A stretch of 64,000 nt of DNA from Skeletonema tropicum (lineage: Eukaryota > Bacillariophyta > Thalassiosirophyceae > Thalassiosirales > Thalassiosiraceae). The stretch is taken from the NCBI GenBank assembly GCA_037178625.1, contig CM074128.1:4898001-4962000 (forward strand). The letters are read 5' to 3'. The stretch's first letter is position 1; each line of letters starts with the position of its first letter. The notes under the pieces are model-generated. The model was not told the origin of the DNA. It saw only the letters and a list, made by a program, of their open reading frames with translations, and ran no database searches. This document shows positions 11,469 through 21,186 of this stretch, one piece after another. A program made the translations under genes and the position numbers.

Positions 11469-12236
11469 TTTCGAATAATGGTGCCGTTTGTTAGCTATTT
11501 ATTTGTTGTATGGTAAAAAAATAGGATTGCTTCTGCCTTGCTCAAAAGTACCTCTAGACCCGTGCTAGAACAAAACTGCATAAATAAATGATGCAACCAG
11601 CCGGCCGACCTCCTGTACTGCGAACCCATTGGTTTCTAGCTGCGAACTCCTTTGGTCGCTGTCAGTTGGTGTGTTATGCATGGATTGAGCGGTTCTCCTG
11701 TCGCCCCACACACCTTGGTCAATTTCGATGAAACAATAATTGGAGAGACGGTTCTTGCGACAATCGGTGCCGCAAATCTTACACAAACGGTATAAAGGGT
11801 ACCACAAACGGAGTTCGTATCTCCGTTTCCTGTAGACCTTTATATGTTGAGAAAACCACGACTCACAAGTTATCATCGGTGAATTAGGATGTGTCACAGC
11901 GTTATGATTTACATACTTATATAGGCCTTAAGGCCTTTCAGGCTTACAGTAAGATGGCATGGTTCTTAGTGGTCATTTCCTATACATCAGAAAGATGGCT
12001 TCGGAATCCTAGTGGTCATTTCCTAGGCATCAGAAAGATGGCATCGGTATCCGATGTCACTTCATCATTCGAATCACAAAATCATTGAAAGGTGCGCACA
12101 AACTTAAGTATGTTGCATTATCATGCATCTATGGGAGTAGTTGAGGCACGCAATGTTGATAGCACTGGTGGAGCGGGCAAGATCTGAGATACACTCATCT
12201 GTTGCAATGCCAATACTGCAGCAGACGGGCTGAATA
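11469..12236. other. Intergenic with a 43-bp tandem repeat
   Basis: At 11951-12049 a unit of about 43 bp (AAGATGGC..., TAGTGGTCATTTCCTA, CATCAG) occurs two and a half times, with starts at 11951, 11992 and 12035. The rest has no supported gene. The promoters of the AAA ATPase (minus) and of the small secreted protein (plus) should both lie here. Confidence 0.6.
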
Positions 12237-12818
12237 ATGAAGCCACTTCTACTGTCACCACTTCTTGCGCTATGCCTACTACTACTAATCACTCAACAAG
12301 CACATGCCCGTCCTGACGGACAGCAACAATTCGAACATACAACAGCGAGCGATATTCAGAAAAAGAAAAAGAAGAAGATTGACCGACGCAAACAAGGGGA
12401 ACAATATGAATATGCTACCGCTGACGCAATACGTACAATCAATAAGGAAACCTCCTCTACTACATCTATTAGCTCCATAGCTTCATCAAATAATGATAAA
12501 GACTTTCAACTAAAATTTCATCAACGACAAATAGAAAAACAGATCCGTTTGGACGAGCTGCACGCCCAAGTGTCCGAAACACTCACGGCTCATCATACGG
12601 GACAACGAAAACTATCCGATGCAGAATTAGAATCACATACAAAAAAGCAATTGGCGTTGGACCGGAAACGAACAAGTTTACGGGAGGAAACTCCAGAGAG
12701 GTATATGGAACGGATGAAGCGGATGGAGGAGAAATTGATCAAAAAGGTGGAGCGGAAGGAGAGGAGGAGGGAGGAGAGATTTCAAAGAATGATGGATAGT
12801 GCTGGTGAAGAGTTATAG
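12237..12818 (+). CDS. Small secreted or ER protein with charged coiled coil, 193 aa
   Basis: The ATG at 12237 starts a clear signal peptide (MKPLLLSPLLALCLLLLITQ, cleavage likely after AHA at residues 22-24). After it come two similar short segments, QQFEHTTASDIQKKKKK and EQYEYATADAIRTINKE. From about residue 90 the sequence is Glu/Lys/Arg-rich and helical, ending in a basic coiled coil (RMKRMEEKLIKKVERKERRR). No TM segment follows the signal and no known domain is recognised. It converges with the dehydrogenase gene downstream. An ordinary single-exon gene; function unknown. Confidence 0.6.
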   Translation: MKPLLLSPLLALCLLLLITQQAHARPDGQQQFEHTTASDIQKKKKKKIDRRKQGEQYEYATADAIRTINKETSSTTSISSIASSNNDKDFQLKFHQRQIEKQIRLDELHAQVSETLTAHHTGQRKLSDAELESHTKKQLALDRKRTSLREETPERYMERMKRMEEKLIKKVERKERRREERFQRMMDSAGEEL

Positions 12819-13335
12819 TAGTAGTTTTATGATGGAAAAGGCATTCAATTAGGGCAAGACGCGTATAGTGTTCGAAGATAGTTCACATTCACACAAGCTA
12901 ATATCATCCTTACAAAACCCGAGAAGCACATCTGCATTGTTTGGCTGCGAAAACAATCTGATCATGGCAGTAAGGAAAGAATTGATTGGCAAAGAATCAA
13001 CTGTGCAAAATCGGTAGAGATCAAAGCAAAATGTCTCTCATAGCAAGTTGTATTAATTTTGCATGCGCTATAAAACAACCCCTTCCACTATTGTCTTGCG
13101 CTTTCTTCGATTCTTCTCTCCATTATTTACTCGTCTCGCTCTGATGAACAACACACAGCCGTGTGAGAAAAGTTTCAACCGAAAAACGGTGATATAGGTG
13201 CATCATAACTCTATTGGCACACTCCACATCTGCTGAATTCGATCACCCTCTTCATCACGCAGCTACAGAAGAAGCATAATTGAACATGAATGAGTTTCCC
13301 TTCATATAGTTTATCGATTGCAACACATAAAGCAC
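12819..13335. other. Convergent intergenic region, nothing recognised
   Basis: It lies between two convergent genes and should hold both 3' ends. No open frame, repeat or RNA gene stands out. Confidence 0.4.
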
Positions 13336-14436
13336 TCAATAACCCTTCTTCCAATCTACCAGAAATTTCAACTCTAATGTTGAACAATCATTTTCCACAT
13401 AACGTTGATAGTTGGATAGAAACACCTTCGGCACATCACTCGCTTGCGTGAGACCACTCACATGCGGTGAAACAATCACATCCGATCGACTCCAAAGCTT
13501 ACTACTCGTTGGTAATGGTTCCTCCACAAACACATCTAGGATTGCTCCTGAAATGTATTTCTTATCCAAGGCTTCTACTAATGATTTCTCATCAATTACA
13601 TCTCCTCTGCCGACATTGATGAATACTGGGCACAATCCTCCCTTTTCGGTCGAAGCAGCTTCCAACACATCGTTTGATAACAGTCCTCTTGTTTGAGGTG
13701 TAGAAGGTAATACTGATACGACATAATCTCCAGATTGTAATGCTTTTGTCAAGTTGGTAGTGTATTCATCCACCCCTGTTTCCTCTGCAACAGTTCTATC
13801 ATCACTATCTGATGACGTTGGTATCGTTCGAACATACCCAATAGTCCTCATCCCAAACGCTTTGGCTGCCTTCGCAATACATCGTCCAATATCCCCACAT
13901 CCCAAAATAGTCAATGTCATGGATGACAGATATCTATAATTCGTAACTGCCTCCCGTGAACCAGCCCATGATTTTTGCAATTGATCACTTGCCGTGGCAG
14001 CAAAACTTCTCTCATGCTCAATTATTCTTGCAATGCACCACTCAGCGATAGGGGGTCCAAAACAACCAGCAAAGCGTGTCAATTTCCACGGAATTTGTGT
14101 TGATGATGAGGATGAAAAGAAGGAGGAATTAAATAATGGATCAACTCCTGCATATGTCGACTGACACCATTTTAGAGACGACAAGGCTAATCTATCATCA
14201 TCTAAAAGAGCAGCCACAACTGCAGGCTCCGATATCAATATTTCAGCTTGCTGCAAAATGGATTTTGTTTCTGCCGATAGGGCCGACGGATTGAATTCGA
14301 CTGTTCCTCCGTAGCCGCAGAGTGCTTCGTCTTGGACGACGTGGAGGGGCAATTTTGGATCAGCATCTCGTAGAGATTGGGCGATGCCTTGGATTGACGA
14401 GAAGACGGTTACTGTTGGGAGGGTTGGCGTCGCCAT
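13336..14436 (-). CDS. D-isomer-specific 2-hydroxyacid dehydrogenase (GhrA-like), 366 aa
   Basis: This is an NAD(P)-dependent 2-hydroxyacid dehydrogenase, most like the glyoxylate/hydroxypyruvate reductase A branch. The Rossmann motif is LTILGCGDIG (residues 175-184). The catalytic triad expected for the family is present: Arg277 in INVGRGDVID, Glu306 in DVFVEEPLP and His325 in SPHVSG. Length and domain order are normal. A substrate of glyoxylate, hydroxypyruvate or a related 2-keto acid follows from the family; the exact one cannot be read. No presequence is evident (MATPTLPTVTVFSS), so it is probably cytosolic. The ATG at 14436 gives the full N-terminal domain, and no intron is needed. Confidence 0.9.
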   Translation of the reverse strand: MATPTLPTVTVFSSIQGIAQSLRDADPKLPLHVVQDEALCGYGGTVEFNPSALSAETKSILQQAEILISEPAVVAALLDDDRLALSSLKWCQSTYAGVDPLFNSSFFSSSSSTQIPWKLTRFAGCFGPPIAEWCIARIIEHERSFAATASDQLQKSWAGSREAVTNYRYLSSMTLTILGCGDIGRCIAKAAKAFGMRTIGYVRTIPTSSDSDDRTVAEETGVDEYTTNLTKALQSGDYVVSVLPSTPQTRGLLSNDVLEAASTEKGGLCPVFINVGRGDVIDEKSLVEALDKKYISGAILDVFVEEPLPTSSKLWSRSDVIVSPHVSGLTQASDVPKVFLSNYQRYVENDCSTLELKFLVDWKKGY

Positions 14437-14544
14437 CGCATGATGCTATTCATGATAATTAATTTTGATAGGTCTGAGGATTTTTGCCGACCATAGTTAG
14501 GGGGGGAACCGAGAACCGACAATCTGAAGTACCCTACTCACATA

Positions 14545-14876
14545 CTCCCTCTGTCCCAAAAAAAATGAGCTATTTGAAGTTAATCGTAGTCCCACAAAAA
14601 ACTAGCTATTTGACGTACTTATTCCTACGTCAGGTCCTACACAAGTGTCCGAGAGGCCTCTTCATTTTCACAATAGGGTTAGATATAAGGATATTTTAAC
14701 GCCTTTTGTCACAATATCATTACAAATAATTGCTTAACAACCTCCAACCTCCATATAATCGTAACCGGCGTGAAATAAGCTTTCCAACGATGTGCGATAG
14801 CAATTTTTTGGACGAAAATTGACCAAATTTTAACTATTTTAAATCAAAAAGCTCATTTTTTGTGGGACAGAGGGAG
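14545..14876. mobile_element. Mariner/Stowaway-like MITE, 332 bp
   Basis: The left end CTCCCTCTGTCCCAAAAAAA and right end TTTTTTGTGGGACAGAGGGAG form terminal inverted repeats of about 27 bp with small differences, including an internal AAATGAGCT/AGCTCATTT match. Each end is bordered by TA (14543-14544 and 14877-14878), the target duplication of Tc1/mariner elements. There is no coding capacity. The CTCCCTCYGTCCC terminus closely resembles a very common land-plant Tc1/mariner MITE end. Confidence 0.88.
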
Positions 14877-17558
14877 TAGCTAGTTACGATATTCATCGCG
14901 ATAAAGGTACTGGTAAATTGGCCCCACTTTTTGAGGACCTTTTAAAAATCGAGTCACGAGCGATAAGTCCCAAAACACGACTAACGTCGTACAAATTTTT
15001 TTGCCACGACTCAAAAAAGGTGGGTCCGCACTCCTGTCCGTGCCGCGACACTCAGATTGTCGGTTCCAGCATGAAAGTACTCTCAATCCACCGGACAACG
15101 GGGAAAGACAAATGTCGGAACGGTATACAATGAATTATGTCATGTAGGAATAAGTAATGAGTAATAAGTGTTGTGAAGGTAAAACATCTGAATCCCGTGT
15201 CGTTTGAGGAAGGAACCGCAACGAACGGCCAACTAAGTAAGTACAGCTGTCTTCACGAGATTGCGGACTTTCATTCAAGTTTCGAATTCCTACGTAGGTT
15301 TGGTACAAATGACGTAATGAGTCTTATGAAAATCACTTGGGCCGATTTCCCTCAACTCATCACTCATCGAGCACCTCTCCACACAAAATGATGCCAACCA
15401 TGGCCAAATTCCGGCGCCTACTACACATACCACATTGACATCTGTCATATCCCTATGCACTAATTGAGTTCTAATATATGTTTAGATGTGATTGAACTTT
15501 TAGGGATATCCTGGAACATAAAAAGTGAGCGCAGGAGATAAAAATTCTGAAGCACACATCAACATCACCTCCAGCGACAACCACATAACAACATCAATGG
15601 ACTATGGCGAGTCTTCATACATATATTGTGCTGTCAACTCGGTAGACGACGTCTTATTACTATATTGCGTCATGATTTCGTGATCTCTGCCTTGATCAGC
15701 AGGTTTTGGTGGCAGAAATACGAGTAAGATAGCCAGTCAAAATATTCATCTCCGTCGCGATATCGTCTCACATACTACTGAAGAATCAACGCCCCAACAC
15801 TGCTGATACAGCAGATCAAGTTGGACACCTCATCAGCCGATAACAGTATAACATTATCGTGCTTGTGCAGCCGACAACACAATTGCTAATCTTCAGAAGT
15901 CTTGAGTGTAGCCTCTTTGTTGGTACGACAGTCAATGACGATTATTGTTGGAGGAGGCATTCTCGGATAGAGGCAGATTCATATGTACCAATACACATTG
16001 TGGAAGTCCGTGATAAATAAAATCCCAACAAGAGTAATAAGGCTAGCGGTCAATTGATGTTTTGATCAGCATAGAGGGATTTAGCTATAGAGATGACTCT
16101 CCGCTCGCGAATTGGAATCAAGTCCAGATGTTATGCTTCAATTTAATAATATCGTTCATTGCCGACGGCATTGATATTACTGCAGACCATCCTGATTCAT
16201 TTATGAAAGTTACACGAGGCTCTACGAAATCAGACTTATCATTAGGCGATCAATGTGGGCGACTTGCAACAATTCTCGGCATGTGAGCAAGACTTGGAGA
16301 TGAGTCCATCCTGGACGAAGCAACCAGCAAACATGCGCTCAAAGAGAAGTGGGCTGTGAAACTGTTTAGAAGTGATGTGCCGATAATGAAGAGTAATACA
16401 ATGGTAATGTGATATTTAAATTGAGTGATAGCAACAGCTTGGAGAAACTCATTACTCATTACATTTTCATTTCGATCCATATATATAAAACATATTATCT
16501 TTAAACAGCATGCGATGAGTAGTATTATTTATACGTTCTGAAATAATATCGTCACAAGGCCGCCAACTTCATAGATGTCTATATCTTGTCGCGTGTTGGT
16601 TTCTTCATTTGCATTCGTCAGTATGGTGCTGCTGTAGTACTTCTGTCTTTTGACTCATTCATGTAACAGTTGATGCCTACAATTCATTGGGTTTGTACTT
16701 GCAATGGATTCTGGCGACACAAAAATATGTTCCATCAACTTGCCAAGATATATAATTACTTTGCTTGTCGATCACATTACACCTATGGATTGTTGTTTGA
16801 TGGGTGCTGGGTTTGTTATTGTTCGTCTTTTGAATCAGAGTTGTTGTGTCTCGTCATAACATCACTACAACATCATAACATCACTACACATTCATCATCA
16901 TGATGTAACCTCATCAAGCTTACAAAATAGAACCAAGCAATCAAGATCATATTCATTTTCGGCGGTAGCGTAGCGAATGAAAACATTCTTCATTCATTCC
17001 ATGATCGATTTGCTGCGGCGGTGCCATACTCCAGAAGAGGTAAATACCCAAAAATTGCATTTATCATCGATAACGCAACTTGTGTAAAATAATTTTTGTT
17101 GCATCCTCAAGGCCGGCGTTTTATACTCCTCGATTACATATATACTCATATTTCATATCAACGCTAAGTCAGGGATGATCTCATTGCATTATTGTGTTCT
17201 TTATGGCCTAAAACAAGTCTTCGAAGGGTGGCGATGGAACGAGACGTACACGATTTTTGGGACGTGACGGTGGCAAGAGTTTCTCAGCAGCGGTTGGGTA
17301 AGAGACTCTGATATATATCGAATATGAAGCCGATAGTATTTCTATTCGTTGCCAAAGGATGAATTTGTTGTTTTGTATTTCTGTTGCGAGCTGCTGCTAC
17401 CGGACTATGTAGTGAAATATTACTATCATGGTGAAGATGTTGTGTTTTGATGGGAGATGGGAGATGAGTCGAGTCAATGGTATGTTTTTACAGTAGGAAT
17501 TAAATTCTACGGGGATCCGCGATGAGCTGAAGACAGCTGTACTTTCACGGCACACATA
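14877..17558. other. Gene-poor stretch
   Basis: Only short, unsupported open frames occur (for example 16062-16286), none with a recognisable domain or conserved start context. It contains one copy of the TTCCTACGT motif (15287-15295) and a near match at 15143. No tRNA, rRNA or CRISPR-like structure is seen. Confidence 0.45.
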
Positions 17559-17853
17559 AGACGGTTAGAGTAACTTTTACACCTGGCGCATGACAGACCA
17601 AGATTTTTGTGAAAAAGAGGGTATCCGGTACTCAGAAAGGACTAAGTAAATAAACTAGAAGACCTTGTGTGTGATCGATGTTCTTGATATCGTTGAAAAC
17701 CTCATATAAAATGCTTTCAGGTGATGTATAAGATATGAATAATGATTTTTGCATACGGCTGCTCTAACGCTAGCGGTTTACCAACTAATTTGTGAGAGTC
17801 CAAAAAGAAAAATATGAGACGGACAGGCGGTGTAAAAGTTACTCTAACCGTCT
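17559..17853. mobile_element. TA-flanked MITE with 25-bp inverted repeats, 295 bp
   Basis: AGACGGTTAGAGTAACTTTTACACC at the left end is matched by its exact reverse complement at the right end (17829-17853). Both sides are bordered by TA (17557-17558 and 17854-17855). The interior has no coding frame. Size, long perfect inverted repeats and TA duplication indicate a non-autonomous Tc1/mariner-type element of a different family from the one at 14.5 kb. Confidence 0.85.
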
Positions 17854-18049
17854 TACATAGTGCTCGTCAAAAAGGATAATAATATCATCTGAATCTGAAT
17901 TGGAGTACGATTACAGTCAAGTAGCAACGCAAGAGTGAAAGGATCAATTGCACACATCTCTTGCTCTTGTTGGTTCATTCTCCTAGTCGCAGCAAAAGAA
18001 AGTGACACCGGAGACAAAAATAAATAGAGAGAGTGCTCTCAAACAAACA

Positions 18050-19387
18050 ATGAAAGCATCTGATCATAATCGTAATCTGCAAAAGTACATCGCTGCAGGG
18101 GGACTCTCTCTGCTTGTTGTCCTTGCCGCTATCATCGGAAGTGTCGATAGCAGAAAATTTTTCCGTGTATGCTTCAGTTTGCTTCTTTTGACGCTTGGTG
18201 CAGATCAGCTCAAATTAGCGGCGGATCTATACAAACATCAAAACAATCTGCAGCTACAACTGTTCCAGCCCGACAGCCTATCGCTCCTTGCGACAGCTGG
18301 TGCTGTTGCAACAATCGCATCATTCCTTTTTGCATTTCCGGAGTATGATGTGACATGCGCACTTCGTCAACCAATCATCCTCACGTCCATCACATTCATG
18401 GGAAACTTGTTGATAGGTAGGGCATGGAGGATAGACAGCATTATTAGCTCTACGGCTACATTTGCAGCCCCGGGAAGTGAAATTGATACACTCGGAGTGG
18501 CAAGATTGAAAATCATGACTTTGTTGAGCACATTATCGCAGCTGGGAAGATATATCGGCAGCGGCGGAAGGGTGAAGATGAGGAGCAACAGCGGCATTCG
18601 AAGGGCTATAACGTTTGCTGACTCAATGTTTGTTGTTATGGTATTACTCGTCCCGCAACTTATGTTGCAAATCGTCAACTTGTCAGTGCCTAGTGTTAGA
18701 ATGGGCAGCGAACAAATGATTGAGAACGAAGGGTATACATGTGAATCTAGAGCCGGTCCGTATGTTCTCATCTTGGGAATAGTTCTGGCGTTGATGCCTT
18801 TTGCCATTTCGTTGCTGATCAATATTCAGAGTAAAGGTATACCAGATAAGTTTCGCGAGTTTAATGAGATTGCAGCATCTATGACGTCTTCGTTCTGGGT
18901 GCTTCTTGTGACGTCGCCAGCTGCAGGAATGATCGGGCAGACACAGCCAAATGCTCGTGCGTATTTGTTGGCTGCATCGGTATTGAGCTTTGTGCTTCCT
19001 GTGTCTTCTAATATTGCTCAGACTAAGTTGCAGAATATAAGCGTGAACATGGGCACAAGGAGAAATTCAAATAGCAAACGAAGACAATCTTTTCCTAGAC
19101 AAATGACGCGGACAACATCAAATCTCTCAACATCGTCTCGTGATGGAAAATTAGAGGATGATCCACTGATACTGAACGCTGCTGACGAGACAACTGTAAT
19201 GGGTGAGATGTTTGACACAATGGGATCTTTATCAAAAGCTGTGGATATCAACCGGGATATTCTTACCCTGTTCAAAACGGGGGACGATGACTTCTCGTGG
19301 GAAGCAGGATTTACACAGTCTGAGATACATTCTTTTAGGCCCGAAATCCCTGGTGACTGTCGTCAAAACTTTAATCGGGAGTACTAA
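18050..19387 (+). CDS. Class C GPCR-like seven-transmembrane protein
   Basis: The first ATG in the frame is at 18050. Hydrophobic helices lie at about residues 14-31, 38-58, 78-96, 108-124, 190-212, 238-257, 275-295 and 303-320. Cys103 before the third core helix and Cys231 in the following extracellular loop sit where class C receptors form their conserved disulphide. FREFNEIAASMTSSFWVLL at the start of helix 6 matches the N-E-A-K/I-x-x-x-S-M pattern of the GABA-B/glutamate family (7tm_3). There is no Venus-flytrap ectodomain; either it is absent or it lies in undetected upstream exons. The cytoplasmic tail is Ser/Arg-rich. The frame ends at 19387, but a frame-consistent intron 19203-19338 (GTGAGA...TTTTAG) would instead join residue 385 to the TPR region downstream (see next entry). 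Confidence 0.68.
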   Translation: MKASDHNRNLQKYIAAGGLSLLVVLAAIIGSVDSRKFFRVCFSLLLLTLGADQLKLAADLYKHQNNLQLQLFQPDSLSLLATAGAVATIASFLFAFPEYDVTCALRQPIILTSITFMGNLLIGRAWRIDSIISSTATFAAPGSEIDTLGVARLKIMTLLSTLSQLGRYIGSGGRVKMRSNSGIRRAITFADSMFVVMVLLVPQLMLQIVNLSVPSVRMGSEQMIENEGYTCESRAGPYVLILGIVLALMPFAISLLINIQSKGIPDKFREFNEIAASMTSSFWVLLVTSPAAGMIGQTQPNARAYLLAASVLSFVLPVSSNIAQTKLQNISVNMGTRRNSNSKRRQSFPRQMTRTTSNLSTSSRDGKLEDDPLILNAADETTVMGEMFDTMGSLSKAVDINRDILTLFKTGDDDFSWEAGFTQSEIHSFRPEIPGDCRQNFNREY

Positions 19388-20450
19388 GCTTTGGCACAGT
19401 ATTTTCTATTCGAATAATGATAATGAAGAAGCAAAGCGGAGGGGTATCAAATGCTGTATGGATGCATTGGATATCTTCGACAAAGCTCCAGCAAAAAGTC
19501 AATTGAGTGATAGGCGCATTATTTTTCCGTGCTACAGCAGGATGAATGCTATTTCCAAAACGATGACATACACCCCTCCCAACAAAATCACAAAAGAAGA
19601 CTTTGAAACTGCGTTGGCAGAAAACTTTGTGAAGGAGACTCAATACCAACAGTATCACCATTGCCGCGCCCTTGCCTTTCAGGCAGATATCATGAGGCGA
19701 TATGGTAAATATGAAGAGGCTCTATCAGTTATCGATGAAATGAAATCAATCTACGATTCTCAGCTTCACTCTAAGGCAATCATGAAAGAGTACGTGTCAG
19801 ATCACTGCATCATAATTATTGCTGCGAGCACTTTCTGGCTGCATCACTATGACCGCAATAATGACGCGCTTCAATTGTGCGAACAAGTTATCAACTCAAT
19901 GTTACCAGAGATCGAAGCAACAGAACTTGTTACCAAGCTTGACGTGTTGACTCCCATCTGCCGTACATTGGCGAACCAGGGACAGATAAGCACCGCTAAA
20001 AAGGCCCTTGAGCTTTTCAGAAATCATGTGTCTGATCCAGCCGCGTTAGCCGGGAGTAAGGAGCATCCTCTTTTAGGTGTCCTCCGAGTACCAATAATGA
20101 TCATTCTGAAGTGCTGCAGCTCGGAAGGTGGAGCCTACGCTGATTTGAATGCAGATGTCGCCTACATGTTGAATAGAAAGGACCCAGCCATGTTTGAGGC
20201 TTTATCTCTTTCACTATATGATGCTGCTTGGTCGACTATATGCGCAGAAGCTTGTCTCCGCTTGGCCAGGATCGCTGGTTGCTCTTCACAAGAATCATCT
20301 GAATCTGAGCTTCTTATCAAGGAGGGTTTCAAGTGCTTAGAAGTCTCTGCCAATTTAAAGAAAGAAGATGGAACGTTAGTCAATAGCATGGCATATTCCT
20401 ATTACTCCCATATTCTGTCTGAGCTAGAGAACTTGAATGCACCTGTGTAG
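19339..20450 (+). CDS. TPR-type helical protein region, possibly the C-terminus of the 7TM gene
   Basis: From 19339 the frame reads PKSLVTVVKTLIGSTKLW and continues through helical repeats (KYEEALSVIDEMKSIYD, NNDALQLCEQVINSMLP, ISTAKKALELFRNHV) to YYSHILSELENLNAPV. This looks like the C-terminal TPR region of AAA/TPR signalling proteins that are multicopy in diatoms, and it has relics at 5.3-6.0 kb and 28.8-29.0 kb. The open frame upstream of 19339 starts only with GTG at 19203 and overlaps the receptor frame, so the true start is unclear. Joining 18050-19202 to 19339-20450 gives exactly 755 codons, that is, a 7TM-TPR fusion of 754 residues. Alternatively it is a separate gene starting at the ATG at 19287. 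Paralogy is seen; the fusion is inferred. Confidence 0.65.
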
Positions 20451-21186
20451 GAATTGAAGTCGGTTTGTCAATGTTGTAATCATTTCGGTATGACTATGAA
20501 ATCAGATAATTTTGTGCACATGCAAGTAGGGATGTTTCTGTTGTTTACCCTAACCCTGATGGATCGATGGAAAAGGCTAACGCGCCCTTCCTGTCAGCTT
20601 CCCCTTGGACAGCTCCCTTCTGTTCTGCTACCTCAATCTTTATCATTCACTAACGATAAGTATGTCACCTCTTCGTCTCAAAAGAGCTGATCGACAGAGA
20701 AAGACACCTTCGACAAATGTGTCGCACAGACTGCCTCCACACGGCACTCGGCAACTTTTTTTTGCACTTTAATCGAGTGTGGATTCCGATAAAAAATCAG
20801 TACCGTTTTAAGTAATACTAGTTCCTACGTGAATACGGTACTCACATGCCATCAACCATCAAAAATGGACCCAGACCATGGGAAAAATGGCTTCCTACGA
20901 CCCTCAATAACACAGTAACTAGAAGGTTTTTGACCTTACTTGCAGTGGTAATCTTCATGCCTTGGCCATCTTACTTTCCACCATTAGCCCAATATTAAAA
21001 TTCGACTTGCAAGCTGAACTCAAACGAACAGTATTGTCTGTTTATTGTACTTATTCACCAAAACCAAAACAAATCTTTCATCATTCTGTTTACCATGCCG
21101 CATAAATGGCAATAGTTGGGGTTGTGTATGATACAGCGCAACACTGTGGTACAGAGGGTGCATTTTGCATGTAAATTTTCTACACG
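20451..21186. other. Intergenic, nothing recognised
   Basis: It contains one ACTAGTTCCTACGT motif (20817-20830) identical to the one inside the hAT element at 3.47 kb. No gene is supported. Confidence 0.4.

Noticed and set aside
16062..16286. 74-residue plus-strand frame in the gene-poor region
   Set aside because: No domain, no signal, no splice context and no similarity to anything else in the window; the length is within chance expectation.
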